A stretch of 64,000 nt of DNA from Hydractinia symbiolongicarpus (taxonomy: Eukaryota; Cnidaria; Hydrozoa; Anthoathecata; Hydractiniidae): the NCBI RefSeq assembly GCF_029227915.1, contig NC_079878.1:20795501-20859500 (forward strand), given 5' to 3'. This document shows, piece after piece, positions 13,081 through 23,019 of this stretch. The notes below the pieces were generated by a model, which saw only the letters and a program-made list of their open reading frames with translations, ran no database searches and had not been told where the DNA came from. The position numbers and the translations under genes were made by a program. Within the stretch, counting starts at the first letter, position 1, and each line of letters opens with the position of its first letter.

Positions 13081-13084
13081 CACT

Positions 13085-13435
13085 GTGGCGCCGTAGATTA
13101 GTGGTTATAGCTCTCGTACTTTGTGCAGGAGACCGGGGTTCGATTCCTCTTGACGGCGATTCAACATGGGCGAGTGAATGTTACCATAGCCCCGGGTTAA
13201 CCCAAGCCATGTGAGGGAAATTGGGGAGATGGCTCCATGTGTGGGCCATTGGATGTTGCCAGGAGTTGTCTAGTAGAGCGCGGTCCCTAATTGGGTCTGC
13301 GTAGCTCAAAACGAGCATTAAATACTCTAGGACTCTTCATCTAAGGCATGGCCCCTCCTGGAAATAATAGACAGGGTATATCCCTCGATATTAGCGAGCC
13401 TAGCCATGTAAAATATGCACATCTATCTATCTATC
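13085..13435 (+). mobile_element. tRNA-derived SINE, full-length copy 1
   Basis: The head is tRNA-like, with an A-box-like TAGATTAGTGG at 13094-13104 and a B-box GGTTCGATTCC at 13137-13147, about the spacing of an internal RNA polymerase III promoter. An unrelated body of about 260 bases follows, ending in an (ATCT)n tail. The 7-base word TAACACT occurs just before (13078-13084) and just after (13436-13442), a likely target duplication. Two more copies lie in the window (46864 and 48701). The head is not a functional tRNA gene, because it runs directly into the SINE body. Confidence 0.88.
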
Positions 13436-13439
13436 TAAC

Positions 13440-15280
13440 ACTTCGTTGGTTCTTTAGGGTGCAAAAATGGCTACAAAATATTTAAATGGTCATGTGATTC
13501 TAGGTGCCTGACTGAAGGTATCTAGGCAGAAATTTAAGTTCAAATTTACATTTTGATTGAACTTTAGAATTCTCATTTTCTGTAGGTCCATATCTGAGTG
13601 TGTACATTGCAGCTTTTATATTATGACCAAGATTTTGCTGTATGAATCCCAAAGCTGATTCTTCGCTATTATTTTTGTCAAAATGTCATCAAAAAGTAAG
13701 TTGTCCGTGATATACATTTGTAAAAAAAGACATTTTCTTTATTTTGTAAAACATTATTTTGTCTATAAAGGAAATGATGTCAAACAAAACGGGTGTAACA
13801 CAATTGACATGTGTAGTGGGCGACACTCGATGTAATTTTATGCTATTTCTTTTCTGCATAAAGTAAACGTAGCTGGCAATCAGGTTTTATATCGGACCAG
13901 CCTCTTCCAGGGCCATGTTCGTCTCGCCGTCCCGACATATAAAGAGACAACAGGCGCTGAATACGAGGTTGACTAAAAGCAAATCAAAGAAACACCTAAA
14001 AATGCACGAGTTGAGAGCTTTCTAAAATTTCAAGTTGGCTGCTTCGGGCGCAGATGACTATGTTGGGCGGTAAATCAAAATTCCACGGGTCGAATATGAC
14101 AACAACGCCCTCAAAATGAGCATTATTGTTATATTAAAACAAAAGAAAATAATTTAACTAAAACCAGGTGTTCAAACCGTTTCTTGCTGTTTTACATTAA
14201 TAACAGAGAATGACATACCATGTTTACATCAAAACGCTTTTTGTCGCCGAGTTTTATGATAATTTAAGTTAGATGCGCATCACGCTTTTGTCATGAATGA
14301 ATTATGAATGTGTTTATGTAAGAAAAAAGTTAAACAACATTCTTAGAACACCTTCCATGACAAATTTTTTTATTATTTGCCAGTTCCTAAAAACTATTAC
14401 TATATGGACATACTACATACTACCAAGAGTAAATTTTCGTAAAGCGATAAAGACTGGGGCATGATTTTCATGTGACTTTATCGTATAAAAACATAATATA
14501 TGTTTTTTATTTTTTTATTTTTATTTTCATTAGTCTTTTTTAGTGACTTTTTGACTACAAGACCGGCCGTTAAGTAAGGTCTTGGGACGAGGAGGTTTTT
14601 TTATTGCTCTCATTTTTGAAAATAATATCTATAACTGTGTCACAATAATGAACTATTTTGTCAAAATGCAAGACAACTTTGTTTACTGTTGGTCTCTTTA
14701 CTGGTTAAACCACAACATACATGTTTAATATTCTTTTTGGGGCGTTTGAGTGCGTCTTTAATGGAGGCATGCTATCATCCCTGGCCTAAACTGCATTTCG
14801 ATGCATCATACTCAATAGGATATACGCACTTAAACGCCTAGTGGGGACAAAGCAATACAATTTAAAAATCTTTCAACATACATGGTCAAATATTGTTTTA
14901 ACCATGTAATAACTTGTGGAACAGACAATATTTTTATGTAAATGTAATGGATCATAATCAATATAATGGATCATAAGAATCATTAATAAAAATGATATTC
15001 TAGATTTTCAATTTTTTTACTTTCTCCTTTCTCCTTTATTCTCCAAAAGAAGATCATACCAAAAAGCTAACTAAAGTTTTTAAACCTGACGATTGAGTTA
15101 CTTTCAAAATGTAAGCAATCATTACTTCTCTAACAAACGAGATGATTTGCACTCTCAACTTAATAATAATTTTCGATCTATTGTGAAGAGATTAACTTAC
15201 GAAAGCCAATTTAAAGCCAACTCCTACCTCTCAGCTAATCCATCAACTCCTGACCAAGGTGGAAAATTATACGTAGATAG
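13440..15280. other. intergenic stretch, no gene seen
   Basis: No recognisable coding or RNA gene. A short stretch at about 13905-13975 (CAGGGCCATGTTCGTCTCGCC... ACGAGGTTGA) and another at 14575-14600 (GGTCTTGGGACGAGGAGG) look like remnants of the short CTCGTCCC-ended repeat family. Confidence 0.4.
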
Positions 15281-15284
15281 GATA

Positions 15285-17540
15285 TAAACAGACCTCTAGG
15301 ACGTCCAAGGGATATCTTGGACGTCCTACAGATTTTTAGTACGCCCGAAAGATATCTACGACGTCCTACAGTTCTATGGGATGCCTGTACACTTCTAGAA
15401 GATCCCAAAGATTTCTCGAATTTAGAACTCTAGAAAAAGTCACATGGAACCAGGTTTAAAGTAAAATATTTTAGCTTTTGAGCAAAGAAGATATGATCGG
15501 CAGTGCGTTTTGTCTGTTATATCCACTTTGTGTGAGGATTTCGGTTAATAGAAGGGAAATAGAGAAGAAGGGACTTGCAAAGATCACATTGTGATGAGTG
15601 GGTCTTTATGGCTTTTCCTGTTTCTTAGATTTATTCAGAAATGTGTCAGTTGTATTTTCTTTTACTTTAGCTATTGGGAAATAGCTATGGATAGTTAAGG
15701 TATTGGGAACTCCATAAGAGACATTATCACTCATTTTTTTTCGTTGTGTTGACATCAGTACAAAGAAATTCTAGAACTTTTGCGCCGCTACCATAATATT
15801 TAAGTATCAGAATTTTGCATCAATTTTTAAAGGAATAAAGAGAAAGTATGAATACAAGTACCAAGCAGGTTAGTTAGACCAGCTTTAATGGAGCTAGTCC
15901 TATATGGACTGAATGGAGAACAAACAATCGGCTGAAAATAAGGCAATGTAGAGCAAATAGTCCGAACTATGTCTTGCACATTGACAAAAACGATAAATTA
16001 AAACCCTTTGGGATTTGTATCCACGGAGAAATTATGGTTTCAGTCGTAAGATGATTTGGTTAGCTGTTTCAGACACACAAGAACCCATTTCTTATAGCTC
16101 ACTCTTATACCAACGCAGTGAAGACTTTATGCGCCTTGCCAAAATTGATTCGCGATGATAGGAGGGCAGAAAATGTGAATGTACGCAGCATTCAACGATT
16201 CCTTCGTATAAATCATCATGATTCATGGAGTGGTTGTAACAGTTTTAAATACGGAAAATCTGTATCAAATGAACAAATAGAGCTGTGGTGGTCATATTTG
16301 ACATGAAATACTACTCAATCTTCGATCGATTATTTCAAGGACCTGCAAGATCAGGGACCCTACGACGACAGCAATAATATTTACGTTAAATCAGTGAAAT
16401 GCTGATTATCTGGTTCTGTGGGCATGTTTCATTAGGAAAAATCTGTTCAATTAGTGATTCTGAAGTTTGGGTACAGGTTGAATAAAGTGAATCAATCATA
16501 CTTTTACTTAATTTCTCCCAAAATGACCCCATACCTTTAACAATATATTTCATTGGTAGTTATGGTCTGTTTATCAAAGCAGTGTTCGTAACTCTTGAAC
16601 ATAATGCCAATAGGTTATGTGGTTTTGGCTTATTGAAGACGTTATAACTGCAAAGGCCGTCGGCTATAGGGTCATTACTTGTTTCTGTTTCATATGTGTG
16701 ACAAAATTAGGAAAGAAATATAGGAATGTATGTTTCAAATAGGGTCAATGACCCTAAAACTGGATTGTTGTCCTTCGGAGAGAAAGCTTCATGCAATTGT
16801 GTTTTTATACCACTTATAGTAAGGTCCGGAGGTGAGAAAAGGTTTCTTGAACCGCCAGTACTTATGATTTCAGCATTTCGTCAGTCGATGCATTGCTAGC
16901 TTCACCGTCCATCTGAAACCGACAATAGAAATAGCATTTACCACCGAGACATTAAGTTAAGAAAATATTTGGATATTTTTATGCACCGAGTGGTATGAAA
17001 ATAAAATTAACAGTTACTTATACCTTGTTGGTTCTCAATGTATCTACTGTAGGATTGACCACACATCTATATCTAGATCTATAAAACAACAAAAGTGGAC
17101 GATAAGACAGTTTAGCTGCCTAAACATTTTAGTTTTAATAGCTGTGTAGTTAGCTACATAAGTAAAAAAAGGATTTGGATATCTCAATGCGGAAATAATA
17201 CACTCTATCCTCAATTACTTACCTTTTCGACTGACGCTGTTGCCACAATCAATATTTTTGTGTCTGTTTCAAAGGAAAGCAACACCTTGTTTATATAAAT
17301 TTGCCATAATGTCAATATTCGTAATCACAGACATTAGAGCAAATACGACAGTGCTATAAAAATAAAAGCTCAAACAAATCTTATTTGCATCAAATATTAT
17401 TAGTTATACGTAGACGCAACAAAACAACGTGATTATTTTCTAGGACGTCCTAGAGATCTGTAGGACGGCCTAGAGACCCGTAAGACGTCCTGGAGGTCAG
17501 CAAGATGTCCAAGAGACCCGTAGGACGTTATAAAGAAGCA
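15285..17540. mobile_element. old integrase-type DNA transposon (ends tentative)
   Basis: Clusters of short repeats built on the palindrome GGACGTCC stand at both ends (15290-15420 and 17440-17532) and run towards each other as TAGGACGTCCTA-type units separated by about 25 bases. Between them (about 16080-16410, + strand) lies a broken integrase-like gene. The arrangement matches the better preserved element at 20966-23011, which also has short tandem repeats inside both ends and an integrase-like gene. I could not define exact termini or a target duplication, so the limits are approximate and the element may be a composite. Confidence 0.45.
16080..16410 (+). pseudogene. integrase-like transposase relic
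   Basis: The readable part gives PKLIRDDRRAENVNVRSIQRF and, further on, SFKYGKSVSNEQIELWWSYL, then a stop, then YFKDLQDQGPYDDSN. This matches the eukaryotic integrase-core family, in which the second catalytic Asp lies in R-x-D-x-G-T-E-N and the catalytic Glu in SVSNQRIE-x-WW. Here GTEN has become RAEN and the frame is closed by stops, so it is not functional. The same family is present, better preserved, on the minus strand at 21598-22510. Confidence 0.75.
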
Positions 17541-17586
17541 GTGAAAGTAGCGGTGCGATTTTTGGCAGATATGATGCTCCGTACTA

Positions 17587-18609
17587 CAGTGGAATCCCCC
17601 TAAAGCGGACACCCTATAAAGCGGACAGCCCTCTAAAGCGGACAAAAATCTTTGCACCAAATGACAGTTTCCCTTATAAACACTCCCTATAAAGCGGACA
17701 ATGGAAAAATAACGAGATGAAATGTCACTTTTTCTTAAAATTTAAACCATTTTACTTAGTACATCTTTGAGTTTTGTTATTTACCGAGTCCAACACTTTC
17801 CTTATATTTTTCTCGGCCCACTCAACTGCCTTTTCAACACCAATTAATTGGTACTGGGCAGGAATTTATGAAGATATGTCTGCTGCAGAATACATCGATT
17901 TTGACGCCGATGTTCCAGCTTCGGAGCCAAGAATTAACGAATTAGAAATAAATTGGCGACATCAAATCCGAGAAGCTAGCATTAACGCAATTGAAAATCC
18001 AGAGATGGCATGTCAGGTCGAAGAGATTTCCGAGGATGATGATGAGAGTGAAGACGTGGTTGAAGAAGAAATGCTTGGTTTCACCGAGCTAATCACTATG
18101 CTTGATAAAATTAAGCGATCTACTATTTTTGATGATACATGCCAAGAAATGTTGTCAACCATTACGAAAAAGATTGAGGAACTTCAGCTTCAAAATAGAA
18201 AACAATCCTCAATCAAAGATTATTTCAAATAGGGAGAAAAACGTGTATTGAAAGACCTATAAGATAAATGAAATATATCTTCGTAATATAACTTGGTTTC
18301 TTAGTTTCTTAGTTTAATAACCTTAGCAACACTTAAAGGTTGGTTGCAACACCGACAAATTTGAGCTGCTAAACTTACTTTACACAGCCAACTTGGGTTC
18401 TTTGCTCGATAAGCTAAATCTATTGATGTAGCCGTCTACCCTAGTGTTGCAAGTCACCCCATGATACCCGCCAGTACTACAAAAAAAGCTTTTTTGGTCA
18501 AAATTAGGTCTAAAACTAATTTTTTGGTCAACTTCCTATAAAGCGGACATCCCTCTAAAGCGGACACTTTTTTTGCACCAATGGTGTCCGCTTTAGAGGG
18601 ATTCCACTG
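17587..18609 (+). mobile_element. pogo/Tigger-type transposon, internally deleted
   Basis: The left end starts CAGTGGAATCCCCCTAAAGC and the right end is its near-perfect inverted copy, ending GGGATTCCACTG. A TA dinucleotide stands outside each end (17585-17586 and 18610-18611). Inside each end the words TATAAAGCGGACA and TCTAAAGCGGACA repeat. At about 1 kb it is roughly half the length of a complete Tigger and keeps only the tail of the transposase, so it could move only if supplied with enzyme. Confidence 0.9.
17774..18232 (+). pseudogene. C-terminal fragment of Tigger/pogo transposase
   Basis: An open frame of about 150 codons inside the 17587-18609 element. It includes MSAAEYIDFDADVPASEP, an acidic stretch (EEISEDDDESEDVVEEE) and the ending QNRKQSSIKDYFK, the kind of acidic tail and terminal motif found at the C-terminus of pogo/Tigger/JRK transposases. 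The CENP-B DNA-binding and DDE catalytic parts are missing. The first about 30 codons look like non-coding DNA read by chance; the resemblance begins near 17877. Confidence 0.65.
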
Positions 18610-18611
18610 TA

Positions 18612-20000
18612 CTATGTATCGGAGATCATTTTATCGCAAGAGGGCTGCTAGTTTTCAAAGGATAATAACTTTTTGGGAATATTGTATAATTTACCATTTG
18701 CAAAGTCGATAATTTGTGATTTTTTAAGAGATTAGAAAATTAGAAAATAGTACAATTCCATTTGCTGCTAAAATCATATTTGAAAATCTTTCGTCACAAT
18801 TAAATATTATTATCGAGAAATCTAATTTTACTCCGCGAAATTAAAAAAACATGAAGATTATTACCATTGTCTCTTAATTTTATCCAATATCATCCTCCAA
18901 CCTCTATTCCGTAGACACCCCTAGCTAGCTAGTACATCCAGCATAGCTAGCTCACTTAGCTAAGGGGACTGATAATAGACAGAATACATGTTTCTCTTTC
19001 CTGCTGTCACACTCCAATGTCTGCCTTGCTTTTTCATTCAGAAAAAATTGCTAATTTAGCAAAGACTGCTATTTTGATGTACTGCTTAAGATAAGTCAAA
19101 TTTGAGTAGCTACACAACACATGTCCAATTAGGCCCCACCAAAAACATCATTGGTTTAAACAAAATAAAATAATAATAAAATTGAGTTCTCTCAAATACC
19201 GGCACATCAGTAAAAGGTGCGAACGATTGTTCTTATGCATTCTTAGACATAAGATAATAGCTGACCCATTAATTGCTCCCCCAGTTCCACAAAACGTTCG
19301 GCTATCTCAGCCATATAGATTTCTATACTTGATATATATAATGCTTTTTTCTAATAATTAAAATTAGCCAACCTATTTAGTAAAAAATACAAGTACTGGA
19401 TTAAAAATCACTTAGTTAATAGCGGCAATTTAGTTTGGATAGGTAGTCAAGCAAGAACATACTGTTTAGAAATGAATGATACAAAAATGTATGCTGAAAA
19501 TGTGATGTGTAACACCATTATGAGAGACAAAAGAGTTAAAGAGTTCAGATAAGTCATACGACAAACATAAAATAAGAGATTGTTCCATTCTCGACCCCAG
19601 AGCTCTCTAAGATAAAGGTTCTAATTTCAATGAAAGCTCTGGATATGAGAATGAGATTGTTCAGCTACCTGTTAATATTAATTTTTAACGCATCTCCTCC
19701 CAGTTCTAATTCAGAAAAAAGTTTAGATATGCGCAGTTTAAGTTTTCGAAACATTTCCCGCTGAAACAGCCTTTGTGTTGGCAAGTGACGTCAACCTTGT
19801 TTCCAAGATATTTTGCATTTTTAATTGATTTGATAGGCCGGTTCAGGGGTCAAGAGACCATGGGGGAACAAGGATGCAGGACGGTTTATGGCCGTTTGCA
19901 GCTACACGGAGTTGATTGGCGTATATTGGGCCAATTCCGTGCAAAGTTGACCGATGAACTGGTAATGGTTCTATCTGAATACGGAGTTGAAAACGGCATT
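18612..20000. other. intergenic stretch, no gene seen
   Basis: Contains a segment (about 19236-19340) that recurs at about 23046-23145 (TTGCTCCCCCAGTTCCACAAAA shared), and at 19577-19648 a short inverted-repeat element whose ends pair as ATTCTC-GACCCCAGAGCTC and GAGCTCTGG... The open frames at 19773-20028 on opposite strands overlap each other and resemble nothing I know. Confidence 0.45.
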
Positions 20001-20005
20001 GGTAT

Positions 20006-20917
20006 TGTTCTGCCCGGATAATGAACATCGGCCTGATTAAGTACGGCAGCTTGCACCGGTTAAGAACAGGGCAGAAAATACATAATCAGGGCAACATAAT
20101 CAGGACAGGCCGGCTTATTACTCAAAAAATATTATTTAGCACTTATAAAAGGGACATATAATCAGGGCAGGCCAGTTTTTATACGACAGTGTAATATTAT
20201 TTCTCATTTATTATAGAACGAACATAATCGGGGCAGGCCGACTTATGTATGACACAGTCAAATATTATTCGAGACTTATAGAACGAACGTAATCGGGGCC
20301 GACCGGCTTATGTATGGCATTTTTCTATTATTTCTCACTTATTATAGAACGCACATAATCGGGGAAGGCCGGCTTATGTATGACAGTCAAATATTATTCC
20401 AGACTTATAGAACAAATATAATCGGGGCCGACCGCTTTTATATCATTCGTAATCACTTCTGACAAGCGAATAGCCCTGCTAGCAAAGTTGTTGTTGCTCT
20501 CAAATGAAACGAAATTTCGCGGCAAATACTAAATTTTGGGATTCGCAAGTTTAATAACTTTTCACCAAACTTAATTCCCGCAAAAAGAATAATTTAGGTT
20601 CCGTGAAATTTAGTTACTTCAAAGTATATTATGCTGAAATGTATTTACTACAAGATTAGTTTATACTAAGAATTACGTCGAGACTTTTTTCTTCCGCCAT
20701 GTCTAGTTTTTAGGGGTGTTCTATCTTCCAGAGAATGTTTAATTCACATAAGTTCGAAGAAAATGCCAATCACAGCCTGCCTGGCCAGCCATTATATCAG
20801 CGTTCATAATCCGGTCACCACTACATAACCAGTGCAAAAAAAACATAATCGGATCATGTGTACATAATCCGGCTGTCCCGGTTGTAAACAGGCCGTTTTC
20901 GCAATCTGGGCAGAACA
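20006..20917. mobile_element. non-autonomous TIR element with CATAATCGGGG repeats
   Basis: The left end TGTTCTGCCCGGAT and the right end ATCTGGGCAGAACA are inverted copies, and the word GTAT stands outside both (20002-20005 and 20918-20921), a possible 4-base target duplication. The interior carries at least six copies of a roughly 62-base unit containing CATAATCGGGGCAGGCCGGC and AAATATTATTC (about 20080-20440), with inverted versions near the right end. There is no protein-coding potential. I do not recognise the superfamily. Confidence 0.6.
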
Positions 20918-20965
20918 GTATGTGTAAGTGTGCTTATTTGGCTCGTCAGAACTGTTATTCTTTCC

Positions 20966-23011
20966 TACGATGGCCCCTATGGCTCACTTCTCTTCTCAAT
21001 AAAAACACTTCTCTTCTTAGTCAAAACACTTCTCTTCTGTATAACAACACTTCTCTTCTGTATAAAAATGATTGATACCTAAAGTTCTCTTCCGTTCGAA
21101 ACACTTCTCTTCCAAGTGCAAAACACTTCTCTTCCAAGTGCAAAACACTTCTCTTCCATTAGCTCGAAAATTTCCCAGACTGAATCTGGTCCTTAATATA
21201 TGAATTTATTCAAATATTGTTTATGAATAAATGGCACACCCCAGGCCCTGCGCATAGGAAATTTTGGACCCAGTAAAGTTTGCATAAATTCTTACGGGTG
21301 CATATGAACGTTTCTACAAAGTTAGATTTTTCGCGGGAAAAACTTTGCGAAATTTTAAGCTATATTCTTATACGGTTCCAGAAGCGTAATACGAGATAGT
21401 TTTTTTTTATCTAGTGTGCGGGAATAAACATTGATTGTGATGTCTGTTAGGAACAGAACTCGTGGTTTTCAAAAAACAAGATATTTTTTTGCAGCAATAA
21501 ACATTGTGATGTTTGTTGGGAAAAGAACTCGTGGTTTTCAAAAAAGAAGATATATATTTCTAAAATCCAAGCATTTTACATTGTTACAGGTGTTGTATTA
21601 CATATATCTTTCTACTGCACAAATCAAGGCGATATAATAATCAATAGCTTCATGAGCTGTCTCTGGCTTAAGTTTGGAGAAACCCTCCATTGGAAGAACT
21701 GTTTCCGCAAATTCAATAAATTCAGGCTCATTATCGTGATCTGGTACAGATAGTTCGCTAAACTCTTCTAGCTCATTAAGATCTAAAGTTTTTTTAAAAG
21801 ACTCGCAACCATATAATTCTGGAACAAAGTACAAGGTATCAGGCCTTCCAGGGGGAGCAGTAGCACCTTTGCTTGGTGCTAACAGATGTTGATTCCAATG
21901 AATCGCAAATTCATTAAGGTCCCTTCGGATCAAATCCATAAAGCAGTAGCGTACACATTCAGCAATGAGTGCATCACCGGCATCTAAAAATCCTAAGTCT
22001 GCAAGTTCTCTAAAAAATAACCTCCACCAACTTGGTCTGTCTTTTGAAAGTTGTGACCAAAAAGATTCGATTCTTTGATTAGCTGTTGATGCACCAACAA
22101 TAAAACTGCCAGTGCCAGCATATTTGTCATTATGCTGAGATCTTAATGCAATCTGAACAGCTTCCAAAATACAGTTTTCAGTACCATCATCAGACCTTAT
22201 TCTTGCTGGAAGACGATTTAACTGCTTAATAGATTTTATAAAAAAGTTTGTAATAACTTCAGGCTTTTTGTTCGTTCTACTAACTTCTAACCAAATAAGC
22301 CGACAGGAGAAACCGTCTATACAACCATGGATACTAAAACCAAACGGCTTAAGTTTGTCGTGCCCGTCAAAGATGCCACAAAAAATCTGGCCAAGGAACG
22401 CAATAATTTCTTCTTCTTAATCTTTTCTTTTTTCTTGAAGAAACACCTTCAGGGTTTAATTCTCTCAGAATTTCCATCACAGTTGTTCTATTTACGGCAA
22501 CTCCATATGATTTAATTATTTTCCACTCTTTTTCTCATTGATGGTGGTTAGTTGGGTCAACCTACTTGATACGTTACTTGTTCTACCACTACTGCTAGCA
22601 TGACTTGTGTTAGCTACACAAGACAGCGAAGACCTTGTGGCTGATGGTGTTATTGTAGTTGCTGTCAGGGACGAGCAGGCATTTTCAAGCTCCTCTTTAA
22701 CAATTTCACGTACCACAGACTTCATGCTCATGCTTGCTTGACGACGGTTGAAAAATATGACACATGGCGAGGGGACTGGTCCCGTGTAATAAACCTCACA
22801 AAAGGTTAAAACTACGGACCAATGATGTAAAATTGCGGACCAGATTTTAGAATTCAAGTTGTAAAGAGCCACATGCAGAGAAGTGTTAAGTGCAGAAGAG
22901 AAGTGTCAAAATACTGAAGGGAAGTGTCAAAATACAGAAGAGAAGTGTTTCGTTATATAGAAGAGAAGTGTTTTTGATTTAGAAGAGAAGTGAGCCATAG
23001 GGGCCATCGTA
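20966..23011 (-). mobile_element. integrase-type DNA transposon (IS3EU-like), 2046 bp
   Basis: The two ends are perfect inverted repeats of about 31 bases starting TACGATGGCCCCTATGGC. The 6-base word CTTTCC flanks both ends (20960-20965 and 23012-23017). Inside the left end seven copies of CACTTCTCTTCT/C follow, and inside the right end five or six inverted copies, typical of subterminal transposase-binding repeats. The interior encodes a broken integrase-like protein on the minus strand. A 6-bp duplication and TAY-starting ends match what I recall of the IS3EU superfamily; the superfamily name is an inference, the structure is seen. Confidence 0.85.
21598..22515 (-). pseudogene. integrase-like transposase, frameshifted
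   Basis: Read on the minus strand, the frame gives VNRTTVMEILRELNPEGV, RLRRRNYCVPWPDFLWH, then after a one-base shift near 22376 GHDKLKPFGFSIHGCIDGFS, RIRSDDGTENCI and GASTANQRIESFWSQL, with a further open stretch to 21598. These are the landmarks of the eukaryotic integrase-core family (WH-x-D-GYDKLKPFG, D at CIDG, D at RSDDGTEN, E at NQRIE), so all three D,D,E catalytic positions are still readable. The shift near 22376 and further breaks upstream (the serine-rich frame at 22516-22872 is a different frame) indicate a dead or exon-split gene. It is the coding remnant of the surrounding transposon. Confidence 0.8.
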
Positions 23012-23019
23012 CTTTCCTC

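Noticed and set aside
13085-13160. Possible stand-alone tRNA gene with A and B boxes
   Set aside because: The same sequence with the same downstream body occurs at 46864, and a headless version at 48701; it is the head of a SINE.
22516-22872. Ser/Thr-rich 118-codon minus-strand frame as a separate gene
   Set aside because: It lies within the integrase transposon, upstream of and out of frame with the transposase relic; it is either the linker part of the same gene or chance.
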